Shown: piece by piece, positions 32,661 through 41,544 of the stretch
Layout: every line of letters begins with the position of its first letter
How positions within the stretch are numbered: the stretch's first letter is position 1
Assembly: GCF_004801855.1 (NCBI RefSeq)
Contig: NZ_SSTC01000031.1
Span: 1-46,547 of the forward strand
Source: Pseudomonas sp. A-1
GTDB taxonomy: Bacteria; Pseudomonadota; Gammaproteobacteria; Pseudomonadales; Pseudomonadaceae
Reading direction: 5' to 3'
Length of the DNA stretch: 46,547 nt
The notes under the pieces: generated by a model
The model's input: only the letters and a program-made list of their open reading frames with translations
Database searches by the model: none
What the model was told of the DNA's origin: nothing
Program-made: the position numbers and the translations under genes

Positions 32661-33628
32661 TAGGCATTCCCCCCCTTGAGCAATGCGCGCAGCCACGCCC
32701 AGCGCGACGGCGCGACAGGCCGTGCCGGCCTGGGCCTGCGCAACTCATCGGCCAGGCGGGCGGCCAGCGCGGGAAAGCCGAGCCGGCTCTCGACGAACTG
32801 CCGCCCCTCCAGAGCGATGCGCTCGGCCAGTGCCGGATCGCTCCGCAGCCGCTCCAGATGCGCGCGCAATTCATCGAGGGACGAATAGAGCAGCAGGTGC
32901 CGCCCCTCCTCCAGACCGATCGCCTGCTCCTCCTCGCCCTGGCGCCAGGCCAGCAGGACGCAGCCGCAGGCCATGGCCTCGAAGTTCTTGGCCATGTACT
33001 CGTTCAGACCGACATCGGCGCTGACGAAAAAGCGGATGCGGTTGAGCAGATGGCGGTAGGCGTCGCCGGGCTCGCTGCGCAGCAACTGCAGCGGCTCGCA
33101 TGCCGCCAGGCTGTCGAGCAGGGCCTTGCGGCCCGCATAGGCGCCGCTGGACGTCCGCCCGATGAAGCCCAGCTCGATATCGCGCGGCCCCCGCTCCTCG
33201 AGGAACACATCCTGCGGATCGTAGGCCTTGGGAATGAAGGTGGCATCGAACCCTTCGGCGGCCAGCCGGCGAGCGACCGACGCCCCGGTCACCACGATGC
33301 GTGCGCCAGGCAGTCGCCGGTAGAAACGACTGAACTTGCCCTTCCAGCGCGAACTGTCCAGGTAGTTCTGGCAGGCGTCCTGCTCGTAGATCGTGAGATG
33401 CGGCAGGCGCGCCAGCAGGCGGGTCTGCCGGTAGACGTTCTTGAACGGCAGATCGAGCAGGATGCGCTCGTAACCGGCCAGGGGAATCTGCCGCAGGTAG
33501 CTCTTCAGGTCGCGCTGCTGCTCCTTCTGCAGGATGCGCAGATCGACTTCCAGATGGCTGGCCAGGCTCGCATACAGGGACTTGAAATCCGGCAGCCGCG
33601 GCTCGGCGGTCAGGACCAACACTCGCAC
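32660..33628 (-). CDS. Group 1-like glycosyltransferase (PF13524/CgeB type)
   Basis: A 322-residue protein with a GT-B C-terminal half: IELGFIGRTSSGAY, then FFVSADVGLNEYMAKNFEAMACGCVLLAW, the donor-site segment of group 1 transferases that often have a Glu near the start of the acceptor helix. The N-terminal half (MRVLVLTAEPRLPDFKS) is an acceptor-side Rossmann domain. I chose the GTG at 33628 because AGGAGG lies five bases upstream; a GTG at 33634 is too close to that site. It starts two bases after the preceding GT2 gene ends. Acceptor unknown. Confidence 0.85.
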   Translation of the reverse strand: MRVLVLTAEPRLPDFKSLYASLASHLEVDLRILQKEQQRDLKSYLRQIPLAGYERILLDLPFKNVYRQTRLLARLPHLTIYEQDACQNYLDSSRWKGKFSRFYRRLPGARIVVTGASVARRLAAEGFDATFIPKAYDPQDVFLEERGPRDIELGFIGRTSSGAYAGRKALLDSLAACEPLQLLRSEPGDAYRHLLNRIRFFVSADVGLNEYMAKNFEAMACGCVLLAWRQGEEEQAIGLEEGRHLLLYSSLDELRAHLERLRSDPALAERIALEGRQFVESRLGFPALAARLADELRRPRPARPVAPSRWAWLRALLKGGNA

Positions 33629-33630
33629 GC

Positions 33631-34536
33631 TCACCTCCTCACCAACAGTCGCAACGCCTTGCGCAGGTAGCCCCAGCGCAGGGCCTGCAGCGGACTCAGG
33701 CGCAGCGCGCACGCGTAGAAGCGCCGGGCCGCCGCAGGATCGCGGTCGGCCTGGGCGATGCGAAACAGCGACAGATAACGCTGGGCGGTATAGCGACGGC
33801 GCAGCGGCTGGCACTCGGCCGGCAGGCTGGCGAACACCTCGCGGACGATGCCGAGGGCATTCTCCTCCTCACGGTCGCGATTGTGCCGCAGGCTGTCGTC
33901 ATGCTTGTGGATCCGTGCCAGCGGCTGAGCGACGGTGACCACCGGCGCACTCACCAGCAGGTAGGCGAACACGGCGATGTCCTCCCCCTTGCGCAGGCTT
34001 TCCGGATAGGGGCGCTGCAGCAGCAGATCGCGCCGGAACAGCGAGCAGCAGTGGGATATGGCTATGCGCTTCTGCAACAGGTAGCGAGCTATCAGCTCCG
34101 GCGGTGCGAGCGCGGGCACCGGCGTGGGCTGGCGCAAACGCTCGCGGCCGTCGGCGAACACCGAGACCTGCGCGCCGAGAAACATGCCGGCATCAGGCCG
34201 GGCTGCCACGGCGTGGCGCAGTTGCGCCAGCGCCTCGGGCAGTAACTCGTCGTCCGCATCCAGCAGCAGCACATAGCGGCCGGCCGCCTCGCGGATGCCG
34301 CGGTTGCGCGCCGCGGCAGGCCCGGCATTGGCCTGGTGGATCGCCCGCAACTGCGGATGGCGCGCGGCATAGCCAGCCAGCACCTCGGTGGTGTTGTCGC
34401 GCGAGCCGTCGTCGACGACGATCAGCTCGACGTCGTCAGCGAGCTGTCCCAGCACCGAGTCCAGCGCACGGGGCAGCAGGTGGGCATAGTTGTAGGCCGG
34501 AATGACGACGCTGATCAGCGTCTCAGACGGCGTCAT
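33631..34536 (-). CDS. Family 2 glycosyltransferase
   Basis: A 301-residue GT-A protein with ISVVIPAYNYAHLLPRALDSVLGQ, VVDDGSRDNT, GPAAARNRGI and the metal-binding LLDADDE. GEDIAVFAYLL supplies the usual catalytic acid region. The tail is arginine-rich. The ATG at 34536 overlaps the carbamoyltransferase gene by 14 bases, indicating coupled translation. Outer-core sugar transfer is likely from position; donor unknown. Confidence 0.88.
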   Translation of the reverse strand: MTPSETLISVVIPAYNYAHLLPRALDSVLGQLADDVELIVVDDGSRDNTTEVLAGYAARHPQLRAIHQANAGPAAARNRGIREAAGRYVLLLDADDELLPEALAQLRHAVAARPDAGMFLGAQVSVFADGRERLRQPTPVPALAPPELIARYLLQKRIAISHCCSLFRRDLLLQRPYPESLRKGEDIAVFAYLLVSAPVVTVAQPLARIHKHDDSLRHNRDREEENALGIVREVFASLPAECQPLRRRYTAQRYLSLFRIAQADRDPAAARRFYACALRLSPLQALRWGYLRKALRLLVRR

Positions 34537-36277
34537 ACCAGTCCATCCCGTCCTTGACCACCAGCACGTCCTCCATGATCAGGTAGCGCAGGTCCGAACC
34601 GTAGAACATGTTCAGCGCATCGGTCGGCGAGCAGACCATCGGCTCGCCGCGGCGGTTCAGCGAGGTGTTCAGCGACACGCCGTTGCCGGTGAGCTTCTCC
34701 AGCTCCAGCATCAGCTCGTACCAGCGCGGATTGTGCCGGCGCTCGAGCACCTGGGCGCGCGAGGTGCCGTCCTCGTGGACCACTTCCGGCACGCGCTCCT
34801 TCCACTCCTCGTTGACCTCGAAGGTGAAGGTCATGAACGGGCTGGGGTGGTCGACCTTGAGCATCTGCGGCGCCACGGTATCCAGCATGGACGGGCAGAA
34901 CGGCCTCCAGCGCTCGCGGAACTTGATCTGTTCGTTGATGCGGTCGGCGACGCCCGGCACGCTCGGGCAGCCGATGATCGAACGGCCACCGAGGGCGCGC
35001 GGACCGAACTCCATGCGGCCCTGGAACCAGGCCACCGGGTTGCCGTCGGCCATGATCCGAGCGATGCGCCGGGCGGTGTCGTCGATGCGCTGCCACTTCG
35101 GCGCGTTGGGATGGCGGGCGCAGGCGGCGATCACGTCCTCGTTGGAGTAGGCCGGGCCGAGGTAGACGTGCTCCATCTTCTCCACCGGCACGCCGCGGGC
35201 CACCGAAACGTAGGCGGCGGCGCCCACCGCGGTGCCGGCGTCGCCGGAGGCCGGCTGCACGAACAGCTCCCTGACCTCGTCGCGGGCGATGATCTTCTGG
35301 TTGAGCTTGACGTTCAGCGCGCAGCCGCCGGCGAAGGCGATCTTGCCGGTTTCGCGGATGATGTCGCCCAGGTAGAAGTCCATCATCTCCAGCGCCAGCT
35401 TCTCGAACAGTGCCTGCATGGCGGCGGCGTAATGGATGTAGGGGTCGTCGGCGATGTCGCCCTCGCGCTTCGGGCCCAGCCACTCGATCAGCTTGGGCGA
35501 GAAGTAGTAGCCCTTGCCGTTCTCCTTGTAGCGGCGGAAGCCGATGACGTTGGCGTACTCGGTGTTGATCACCAGCTCGCCGTTCTCGAACTTGGCCAGC
35601 CGCGAGAAGTCGTACTTGGCAGCGTCGCCGTAGGGCGCCATGCCCATCACCTTGAACTCGCCGTCGAGCATCTCGAAGCCGAGGTATTCGGTGATCGCGC
35701 CGTACAGGCCGCCCAGCGAATCCGGATCGTAGAACTCCTTGATCTTGTGGATCTTGCCGTTCTCGCCCCAGCCGAAGAAGGTGGTGGCGTACTCGCCCTT
35801 GCCGTCGATGCCCATGATCGCGGTCTTCTCGGTGAAGCCGGAGCAGTGGTAGGCGCTGGAGGCATGGGCCAGGTGGTGCTCGACCGGCTCGATCTTGACC
35901 TTCTTGAGGTCGAAGCCGAGCTGCTGCAGGCACCACTGGATGCGCTTCTTGTAGCGGTGGTAGCGGCGGTTGCCGAACAGGATGGCGTCCAGCGCCCGGT
36001 CCGGGGCGTAGGCGTAGCGCTTGGCGTACTGCCAGCGGGCCTTGTCGAAGAGGCTGATCGGCGCGAAGGGAATGGCCACCACATCGACGTCTTCCGGCCT
36101 GATCCCGGCCTGTTCCAGGCAGAACTTGGCCGACTCGTAGGGCATGCGGTTCTTCGCGTGCTTGTCGCGCACGAAACGCTCTTCTTCGACGGCGGCGATC
36201 AGCTTGCCGTCGATGTACAGCGCCGCGGACGGGTCATGGCTGAGGGCGCCGGAAAGGCCGAGGACGGTCAGAGCCAC
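34523..36277 (-). CDS. LPS-core carbamoyltransferase (NodU/CmcH family)
   Basis: A 584-residue carbamoyltransferase: the N-terminal Kae1-like domain has LGLSGALSHDPSAAL, VEEERFVRDKHAKN and the metal-binding HHLAHASSAY; the C-terminal domain has AWFQGRMEFGPRALGGRSI and RREPMVC-like SLNRRGEPMVCS. The family transfers carbamoyl from carbamoyl phosphate through an adenylate. In P. aeruginosa the gene at this position (PA5005) is linked to 7-O-carbamoylation of heptose II, which I take to be its role here. GTG start with GAGGGA upstream. It lies 16 bases after the double-kinase gene. Confidence 0.93.
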   Translation of the reverse strand: MALTVLGLSGALSHDPSAALYIDGKLIAAVEEERFVRDKHAKNRMPYESAKFCLEQAGIRPEDVDVVAIPFAPISLFDKARWQYAKRYAYAPDRALDAILFGNRRYHRYKKRIQWCLQQLGFDLKKVKIEPVEHHLAHASSAYHCSGFTEKTAIMGIDGKGEYATTFFGWGENGKIHKIKEFYDPDSLGGLYGAITEYLGFEMLDGEFKVMGMAPYGDAAKYDFSRLAKFENGELVINTEYANVIGFRRYKENGKGYYFSPKLIEWLGPKREGDIADDPYIHYAAAMQALFEKLALEMMDFYLGDIIRETGKIAFAGGCALNVKLNQKIIARDEVRELFVQPASGDAGTAVGAAAYVSVARGVPVEKMEHVYLGPAYSNEDVIAACARHPNAPKWQRIDDTARRIARIMADGNPVAWFQGRMEFGPRALGGRSIIGCPSVPGVADRINEQIKFRERWRPFCPSMLDTVAPQMLKVDHPSPFMTFTFEVNEEWKERVPEVVHEDGTSRAQVLERRHNPRWYELMLELEKLTGNGVSLNTSLNRRGEPMVCSPTDALNMFYGSDLRYLIMEDVLVVKDGMDWYDAV

Positions 36278-36293
36278 AGATGTATCCCTCTAT

Positions 36294-37739
36294 CTATTCA
36301 GGGCAGGTGCCGGGCACCTGCGGTAAACGTTGGTCGAGCAACCGGTAGAGGGCCGAATCGGCCGGCCAGTTGCGCAGGAAGCGGGCGCGGTCTTTGGCGT
36401 AGGCCCTGGCGAAGCGCCGCGGGCAGCGGTGCTGGTGCATGGCGTCGAGGTCGATCAGCGCCCAGCGGCCGTCCTGCCAGAGCAGGTTGGTGCCCTTGAG
36501 GTCGCCGTGGGCGATGCGCTCGCGGCACAGGGCGGCGAACAGTCGCTCGAGTGCCTGCAGCTCGTTCTCCGGCGGCAGACGACTGCCATCGCGCGCGAAT
36601 CGGCGGAGTATATCCTCTCCGCCGGCATGTTCGGTAATCAGCCAGGCGCGCCCGCGCAGGCCGAAGCGGCGGCTCTCGCGCATGGCCAGCGGCCGCGGGG
36701 TGGCGATGCCGAGGAACTCCAGGCGGTTGCCCTCCACCCAGCTGTGCCAGGCGCGGCTGGGCCGCCAGCAGCGCTTGAGCCAGTGGCCCAGGCCCTTGAT
36801 GTTGTAGCGCTTGATCACCACAGGCCGGCCGGCCAGTTCGACGCGCGCCACGGTGGCGCTGCCGCCCTGCTTCAGGGCAACGCCGGCGCCGATGGCGGCA
36901 TCCGCCTGCTCCAGCAGCGGCAGCAGGCTCTCGGCCTGGTCGCGCCGGACGATGCGCAGGTCGTCGCGGCTGCGCTGCACGCTGAACAGGGTGCAGTCGC
37001 GGCCGAGCTTCTTCAGGTAGTCCCTGAGGCGCCAGCGGCGCACGGCGGCGATCGGCTCGCGCAGGTCGCTGGCGTCCAGCGCATGCGCCGGATTGGCCTG
37101 CAGATAGACCGGCAGCAGGCGGTCGATGAAGGGCTCCAGCTCCGCCGGCAGCTGGGCGAAGAACACACCGAGATTCTGCAGCGCCTGGGCGCGGGCCAGA
37201 GGCTGCCCGGCCAGCTGGGCGCGGATGCCGCCGCCGTCGATCAGGTACAGGCGCTCGCGGCAGCGCAGCAGGTTGTCCAGGTGCAGATCGTCCTGCCACA
37301 GGCCGCGGGCATGCAGGCGGCCGATGGCGCCCAGCGCCTCGCCGAGCAGCGCCTGCTGGGCGGCGGACAGCGGCGGCTGCTCGGCCACCGCCTGCCAGAC
37401 GCTGCCGAGGCTGACGGCGGCGGCGAGGAACTCGAACAGCAGCCAGCCGCCCTCGCCCGCCACCAGCCCCTCGGCCAGCAGCTCGGGGGTGTCCAGCCCC
37501 TGCTCGCGCAGCAGGCGCGCGCCGTCCAGCTCGCGGGCGTGCTGGCGCGCCGCCCTGGCGCCGACCAGCAGCTTGGCCAGCACCCGGCGGCCCTGCCATT
37601 CGGCCTCGCCGACGTAGCGCTGCCCCGGCAGCACGCGCAACAGACTCAGCAGGCGCAGTTCGCCGCCGGGCAGCTCGATGCTCAGCGGCAGCGCCGGGCG
37701 GCGCCCGGCGCTGGCCAGTTCGCTCAGGCGCAGGCTCAT
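36294..37739 (-). CDS. Tandem double-domain LPS core kinase (PA5006-like)
   Basis: A 481-residue protein with two Kdo/WaaP-type kinase domains in tandem. In the first (about 30-220) the catalytic loop is QDDLHLDN (Asp151) and the metal site LIDGGG. In the second (about 270-460) it is HGDLKGTN (Asp413) with LIDLDAM. Both keep the catalytic Asp and Asn. It probably phosphorylates core sugars. Its ATG overlaps the upstream kinase stop as ATGA. P. aeruginosa has a similar gene in this place. The acceptor of each domain is unknown. Confidence 0.88.
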   Translation of the reverse strand: MSLRLSELASAGRRPALPLSIELPGGELRLLSLLRVLPGQRYVGEAEWQGRRVLAKLLVGARAARQHARELDGARLLREQGLDTPELLAEGLVAGEGGWLLFEFLAAAVSLGSVWQAVAEQPPLSAAQQALLGEALGAIGRLHARGLWQDDLHLDNLLRCRERLYLIDGGGIRAQLAGQPLARAQALQNLGVFFAQLPAELEPFIDRLLPVYLQANPAHALDASDLREPIAAVRRWRLRDYLKKLGRDCTLFSVQRSRDDLRIVRRDQAESLLPLLEQADAAIGAGVALKQGGSATVARVELAGRPVVIKRYNIKGLGHWLKRCWRPSRAWHSWVEGNRLEFLGIATPRPLAMRESRRFGLRGRAWLITEHAGGEDILRRFARDGSRLPPENELQALERLFAALCRERIAHGDLKGTNLLWQDGRWALIDLDAMHQHRCPRRFARAYAKDRARFLRNWPADSALYRLLDQRLPQVPGTCPE

Positions 37740-38473
37740 TCGCGGCCCTCGAAGAAGGCGAGGATCTTGCGCAGGCGGCGCTTGTCGTTGGCCGACAGCC
37801 GTTCGCGCCCGCGGTACTGCAGGTAGAAGCGCAGGCGACGGCTGCGCGACAGGTGGTACTTGGCCACCTTGTCCAGGCAGGCGAGATCCTTGACGATCCG
37901 GTAGTCGAGCAGCGGCCCCCACCAGAAGCTGCCGGTCGGGCAGTCGATCAGGTAGAGATTGCCGGTCTGGTCGACCAGCAGGTTGCGCCACTTCAGGTCG
38001 TTGTGGGCGAAACCATGGCGGTGCATCAGGCGGGTGGCCTCGGCCAGCTGGCGGCTGACCCTGTTCAGCCAGTCGCGCTGGCGCAGGCGCGGGTCGTGGT
38101 TGCGCGCCAGGGCGGCGAGATCCGCGGTGCCGGCCAGTTCGGCGGTGATCAGAGCGCCGCGCGCGAAGCAGCCCAGGCGGCGCTCCAGCCCCCAGGCCAC
38201 CACCGGCGCGGCGGGAATGCCCCACTGGGCGAACAGGCGCAGGTTCTGCCATTCGGCCTCGACCCGCGGCCGTCCCAGCCAGCGGCGCAGGCCCTTGCCG
38301 GCGCCCCAGTACTGCTTGACGTAGTAGCGCAGTCCGGCCACCTCGACGCGCAGCACCCGGGACATCTGGTCCTCGGCCACCCACTCGCCGTCCAGGGCGA
38401 ACACCCGGTCGAGATCGGCGAAGGCCTCCCGCGCGGCGGCGGGCAGCTCGGCAGCCAGCTGCCAGCCACTCAC
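37736..38473 (-). CDS. wapP: LPS core heptose kinase, WapP-like
   Basis: A 245-residue kinase with ATP-binding Lys53 in YYVKQYW, catalytic loop HNDLKWRN (Asp159), and YLIDCPTG metal site, typical of lipopolysaccharide kinases. It starts with GTG inside the waaP stop (GTGA), and the next kinase gene starts inside its own stop. I assign WapP from its position directly after waaP and general resemblance; WapQ is the alternative, since P. aeruginosa has both and only one is present here. It likely phosphorylates an inner-core heptose. Confidence 0.8.
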   Translation of the reverse strand: MSGWQLAAELPAAAREAFADLDRVFALDGEWVAEDQMSRVLRVEVAGLRYYVKQYWGAGKGLRRWLGRPRVEAEWQNLRLFAQWGIPAAPVVAWGLERRLGCFARGALITAELAGTADLAALARNHDPRLRQRDWLNRVSRQLAEATRLMHRHGFAHNDLKWRNLLVDQTGNLYLIDCPTGSFWWGPLLDYRIVKDLACLDKVAKYHLSRSRRLRFYLQYRGRERLSANDKRRLRKILAFFEGRE

Positions 38474-39285
38474 GCCGAGGCCCCCGGTGCGTACTTGCGC
38501 AGGTAGCGCTCGCGCAGCCTGGCCGCCTTGGCCTCCAGCCAGGCCAGCAGGCGGGCCTCGTCGCGCAAGGTGTCGCGCAGCGGGCGCTGGAAGTAGCTCC
38601 TGAGGAAACGCAGCACGTCGCGGCGGGTCAGGCCGATATCCAGCGCGGAGAAGTACAGCGCGGCCAGGTCCTTGTCGCGCCAGCGGCGCGGCACGGCAGC
38701 GCGGGTCTGCGCGCGGTGCAGGTCGATCACCGACAGGCGGAAGTCGTCGGCGGTCACCGCCTGGTCCGTATGCAGCAGGAAATGGCAGATGTAGCAGTCG
38801 CGGTGGTTGACCCCGGCGCGGTGCATGGCGCCGACCATCTCGGCGACGCGGCGGATCAGCGCGCGCTTGAGGCGCGGCTCCGGCGGTGCCGAGATCCAGT
38901 CGCGGCTGAAGTCCTCGAGGCTGACGGTGGGCGCCAGCTCCTCGGTGACGATGAAGGAGTGCTGCGCGGCGGGATTGGCGCCACGCTCGCCGAAGGCCAC
39001 CGCGGTCATGGTCGGCACGCCGGCCTCTGTCAGGCGCTGGATCGCCGTCCATTCCTGGCCGGCGCCGAGCACCGGGGCCCTGAGGGTCAGCAGGTTCTTG
39101 ACGATCTCGCCCCAGCCGATGCCACGGTGGATCTTGACGAAGTAGCCGCGCCCGGCCACCTCGGTGCGCAGGGTGCGGCGGCCTTCCAGTTCGCGGTAGA
39201 CCTGGCCCTGCAGCTTCTCCACCTCGGTGAAGGCGTCCTTGCCCTGCCACAGGCTCTTGAAAGGTTCGGCGAGGATCAGTTGCAT
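38470..39285 (-). CDS. waaP: Lipopolysaccharide core heptose(I) kinase
   Basis: WaaP phosphorylates heptose I of the inner core, a step essential or near-essential in P. aeruginosa and linked to outer-membrane integrity. The 271-residue product has Lys51 in YFVKIHRG, catalytic Asp163 in NHRDCYICHFL and the metal Asp in SVIDLHRAQ. MQLILAEPFKSLWQG is the usual N-terminus. The next gene starts inside its stop. A 79-base gap to waaG upstream holds a perfect 23-bp hairpin, a break in an otherwise overlapping operon. Confidence 0.96.
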   Translation of the reverse strand: MQLILAEPFKSLWQGKDAFTEVEKLQGQVYRELEGRRTLRTEVAGRGYFVKIHRGIGWGEIVKNLLTLRAPVLGAGQEWTAIQRLTEAGVPTMTAVAFGERGANPAAQHSFIVTEELAPTVSLEDFSRDWISAPPEPRLKRALIRRVAEMVGAMHRAGVNHRDCYICHFLLHTDQAVTADDFRLSVIDLHRAQTRAAVPRRWRDKDLAALYFSALDIGLTRRDVLRFLRSYFQRPLRDTLRDEARLLAWLEAKAARLRERYLRKYAPGASA

Positions 39286-39295
39286 GGCACCGCTC

Positions 39296-39357
39296 CCGTA
39301 GGGGCGAATTCATTCGCCTGCAGAAGTTCGGCAAGGCGAATGAATTCGCCCCTACGG
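39296..39357. repeat. Perfect 23-bp inverted repeat (REPIN-like) between waaG and waaP
   Basis: Bases 39296-39318 and 39335-39357 are perfect reverse complements (starting CCGTAGGGGCGAATTC) around a 16-base loop. The core resembles the GTAGG-GCGAA-TTC palindromes scattered between genes in P. fluorescens-type genomes. It occupies nearly the entire gap between two co-transcribed genes, so it will form a strong mRNA hairpin. Confidence 0.9.
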
Positions 39358-39364
39358 ATCGTGT

Positions 39365-40486
39365 TCATGCTTGCTCCCCGAGGATCACGTCGGCGGCCTT
39401 CTGCGGCATGGAGTAGAGATCCGCCGTATCGGCATAGGCCAGGCCGTTGGCGCCCCAGCGCGCACGCGCCGCGTCGTCGGCGAGCATCTCGGCCAGGTAC
39501 TGGTTGAGGCGCTCCTGCTCGAACGGACTGGGCAGCACCCGGCCGCAGTCGGCATCGGCGATGTAGTGGGCATAGCCGCAGACGTCGGTGACCAGCACCG
39601 GCAGGCCGGAGACCAGCGCCTCCAGCAGCACGGTGCCGGTGTTCTCGTTGTAGGCCGGGTGGATCAGCAGGTCGGCGCCGAGCAAAAAGCGCGGGATGTC
39701 GCTGCGCCCCTTGAGGATCTGCACCTGCTCGGACAGGCCGAGCGCCTTGACCTGCAGGAGGAACGGCTTGGGATCGTCCTGGCCGATGGCGATCAGCCGG
39801 GTGCGTTTCTTCAGCTCGCGCGGCAGGCTGGCCAGCGCCTTGAGGCTGCGGTCCAGCCCCTTGGTCTTGAAGCCGGAGCCGATCTGCACCAGCAGCAGGT
39901 CGGCGTCGCCCAGGTCGAACTCGCGGCGGAACTCGGCGCGGATCGCGGCGGCGTTGGCCGGCGCGCGGCGATCCTGGGCGATGCCCGGCGGCAGCAGGTG
40001 GAAGCGCCCGGCCGGCGTGCCATAGTGCCTGACGAACAGCGGCTGCTGCACCTCGGAGATCATCAGGATCTCGGTCCTGGCCTCGGCGGCGAACACCGCG
40101 TGCTCGTACTCGGCGAAGTGGCGGTAACGCTTGCCGAAACGGTACAGCGGGTTGCGCAGGGTCTGCGCCTTGTCCTCGTAGCAGCCGTCGGCGGCGTAGT
40201 AGACGTCGAGGCCCGGCATCTTGTTGAAGCCGACCACCCGGTCGACCGGATCACGGGCCAGATCGGCGGCCAGCCAGGCGCTGAACTTCTCGTTGCGCCG
40301 GTGGTTGGACCAGGAGCGGATCTTCGCCACCCGCACGTCGAAGCCGGGCGGCACCTCGCCTTCCCAGATCGGCGTGTAGACGCGGATGGCGTGGCCGCGG
40401 CGCTGGCATTCCAGGGCGATGCGCAGGAAGTCGCGCTGCAGGCCACCGAAGGGGAAGTACTTGTACAGCACGAAGGCCAGTTGCAT
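39365..40486 (-). CDS. waaG: LPS core glycosyltransferase WaaG
   Basis: A 373-residue GT4 enzyme (GT-B) that adds the first outer-core hexose to heptose II; in Pseudomonas this residue is GalN. MQLAFVLYKYFPFGGLQRDFLRIA is the WaaG N-terminus. KGRSDIPRFLLGADLLIHPAYNENTGTVLLEAL contains the two glutamates of the E-x7-E donor motif. The ATG at 40486 overlaps the waaC stop by one base (TGATG). The product faces the cytoplasm at the inner membrane. Confidence 0.96.
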   Translation of the reverse strand: MQLAFVLYKYFPFGGLQRDFLRIALECQRRGHAIRVYTPIWEGEVPPGFDVRVAKIRSWSNHRRNEKFSAWLAADLARDPVDRVVGFNKMPGLDVYYAADGCYEDKAQTLRNPLYRFGKRYRHFAEYEHAVFAAEARTEILMISEVQQPLFVRHYGTPAGRFHLLPPGIAQDRRAPANAAAIRAEFRREFDLGDADLLLVQIGSGFKTKGLDRSLKALASLPRELKKRTRLIAIGQDDPKPFLLQVKALGLSEQVQILKGRSDIPRFLLGADLLIHPAYNENTGTVLLEALVSGLPVLVTDVCGYAHYIADADCGRVLPSPFEQERLNQYLAEMLADDAARARWGANGLAYADTADLYSMPQKAADVILGEQA

Positions 40487-41544
40487 CAGACGATTCTCGC
40501 AGGCAGCAGGGCCGCCAGCTCGGCGGCGATCCGTGCCGGGTCGAGACGGGTGAAGCACAGCGGCTGTTCCGTGGCCAGGTCGAAACGCTGGCGATCCTCG
40601 GCCGAGGGCTGGTAGGCGCAGGTCTTCTTCAGGCAGGGCGCGCAGGGGAAGTCGCTGGCCAGGTGGATCTGGCCGCGGCCGTAGGCGCCGGTGAAGCCGG
40701 GGTTGGTCGGGCCGTACAGGGAGATGGTCGGCACGTCCAGGGCGGCGGCCAGGTGGCCGAGGCCGGTGTCCACCGCCACGCAGGCGCGGGCGCCGGCCAG
40801 CTCAGTGGCGACGCCGGCCAGATTCAGTTTCGGCAGCACCGTCACGTGCGCCAGCCCGGCGGCGATGCGCTCGGCGCGCGCCTTCTCCTCGGCATTGCCC
40901 CACGGCAGGCGGATCGCCCAGCCCTGGGCGCCGAGCAGCTCGGCCAGCTCGCGCCAGTAGCGCTCCGGCCAGTGCTTGGTGGTCCAGGTGGTGCCGTGCA
41001 GCAGCAGCAGGTAAGGCTCGGCGCGGCGGCCGGCGAGCAGGCGCTGGCGGTCGAGGGCGTAGTCACCGGTCTCCGCCGGCAGCGGATAGCCGAGCGCCTG
41101 GGCGAACAGCTGGCGCAGCCGCTCCACCGCGTGCATGCCCCAGGGCACCGGCAGGCCGCGATCGTAGAAGCGACTGGCCAGCGGCTCGCGGGCGCTGGCG
41201 CGATCCAGGCCGGCCACCGGGCCGCGCGCGTAGCGGGTGAGCAAGGCGCTCTTGACCAGGCCTTGGGCGTCGAGCACCAGGTCGTAGTCGCGCTCGGCCA
41301 GGCGCGCCTTGAACTGCTGCCACTCGCCGCTGCGCCAGGTCTGCCAGAGGTTCCTGCGCCAGCGGCGCAGGGCCACCGGGATCACCCGGTCGACCGCCGG
41401 ATGCCAGGTGGGGATCTCGGCGAAGCCCTCCTCCACCACCCAGTCGAAACGGATGCCGGGGATGGCGCGCTGCGCGTCGGTGAGCGCCGGCAGGCTATGG
41501 ATGACGTCGCCCAGCGAGGACGTCTTGATCAGCAGGACGCGCAC
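40486..41544 (-). CDS. waaC: LPS heptosyltransferase I
   Basis: WaaC adds heptose I from ADP-heptose to Kdo. The 352-residue GT9 enzyme begins MRVLLIKTSSLGDVIHSLPAL, contains LLLLHGTTWTTKHWP and LNLAGVATELAGARACVAVDTGLGHLAAAL, and has LYGPTNPGFTGAYG, the WaaC pattern. It starts with GTG directly abutting the waaF stop. It uses the ADP-heptose made by HldE in the same window. Confidence 0.97.
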   Translation of the reverse strand: MRVLLIKTSSLGDVIHSLPALTDAQRAIPGIRFDWVVEEGFAEIPTWHPAVDRVIPVALRRWRRNLWQTWRSGEWQQFKARLAERDYDLVLDAQGLVKSALLTRYARGPVAGLDRASAREPLASRFYDRGLPVPWGMHAVERLRQLFAQALGYPLPAETGDYALDRQRLLAGRRAEPYLLLLHGTTWTTKHWPERYWRELAELLGAQGWAIRLPWGNAEEKARAERIAAGLAHVTVLPKLNLAGVATELAGARACVAVDTGLGHLAAALDVPTISLYGPTNPGFTGAYGRGQIHLASDFPCAPCLKKTCAYQPSAEDRQRFDLATEQPLCFTRLDPARIAAELAALLPARIV

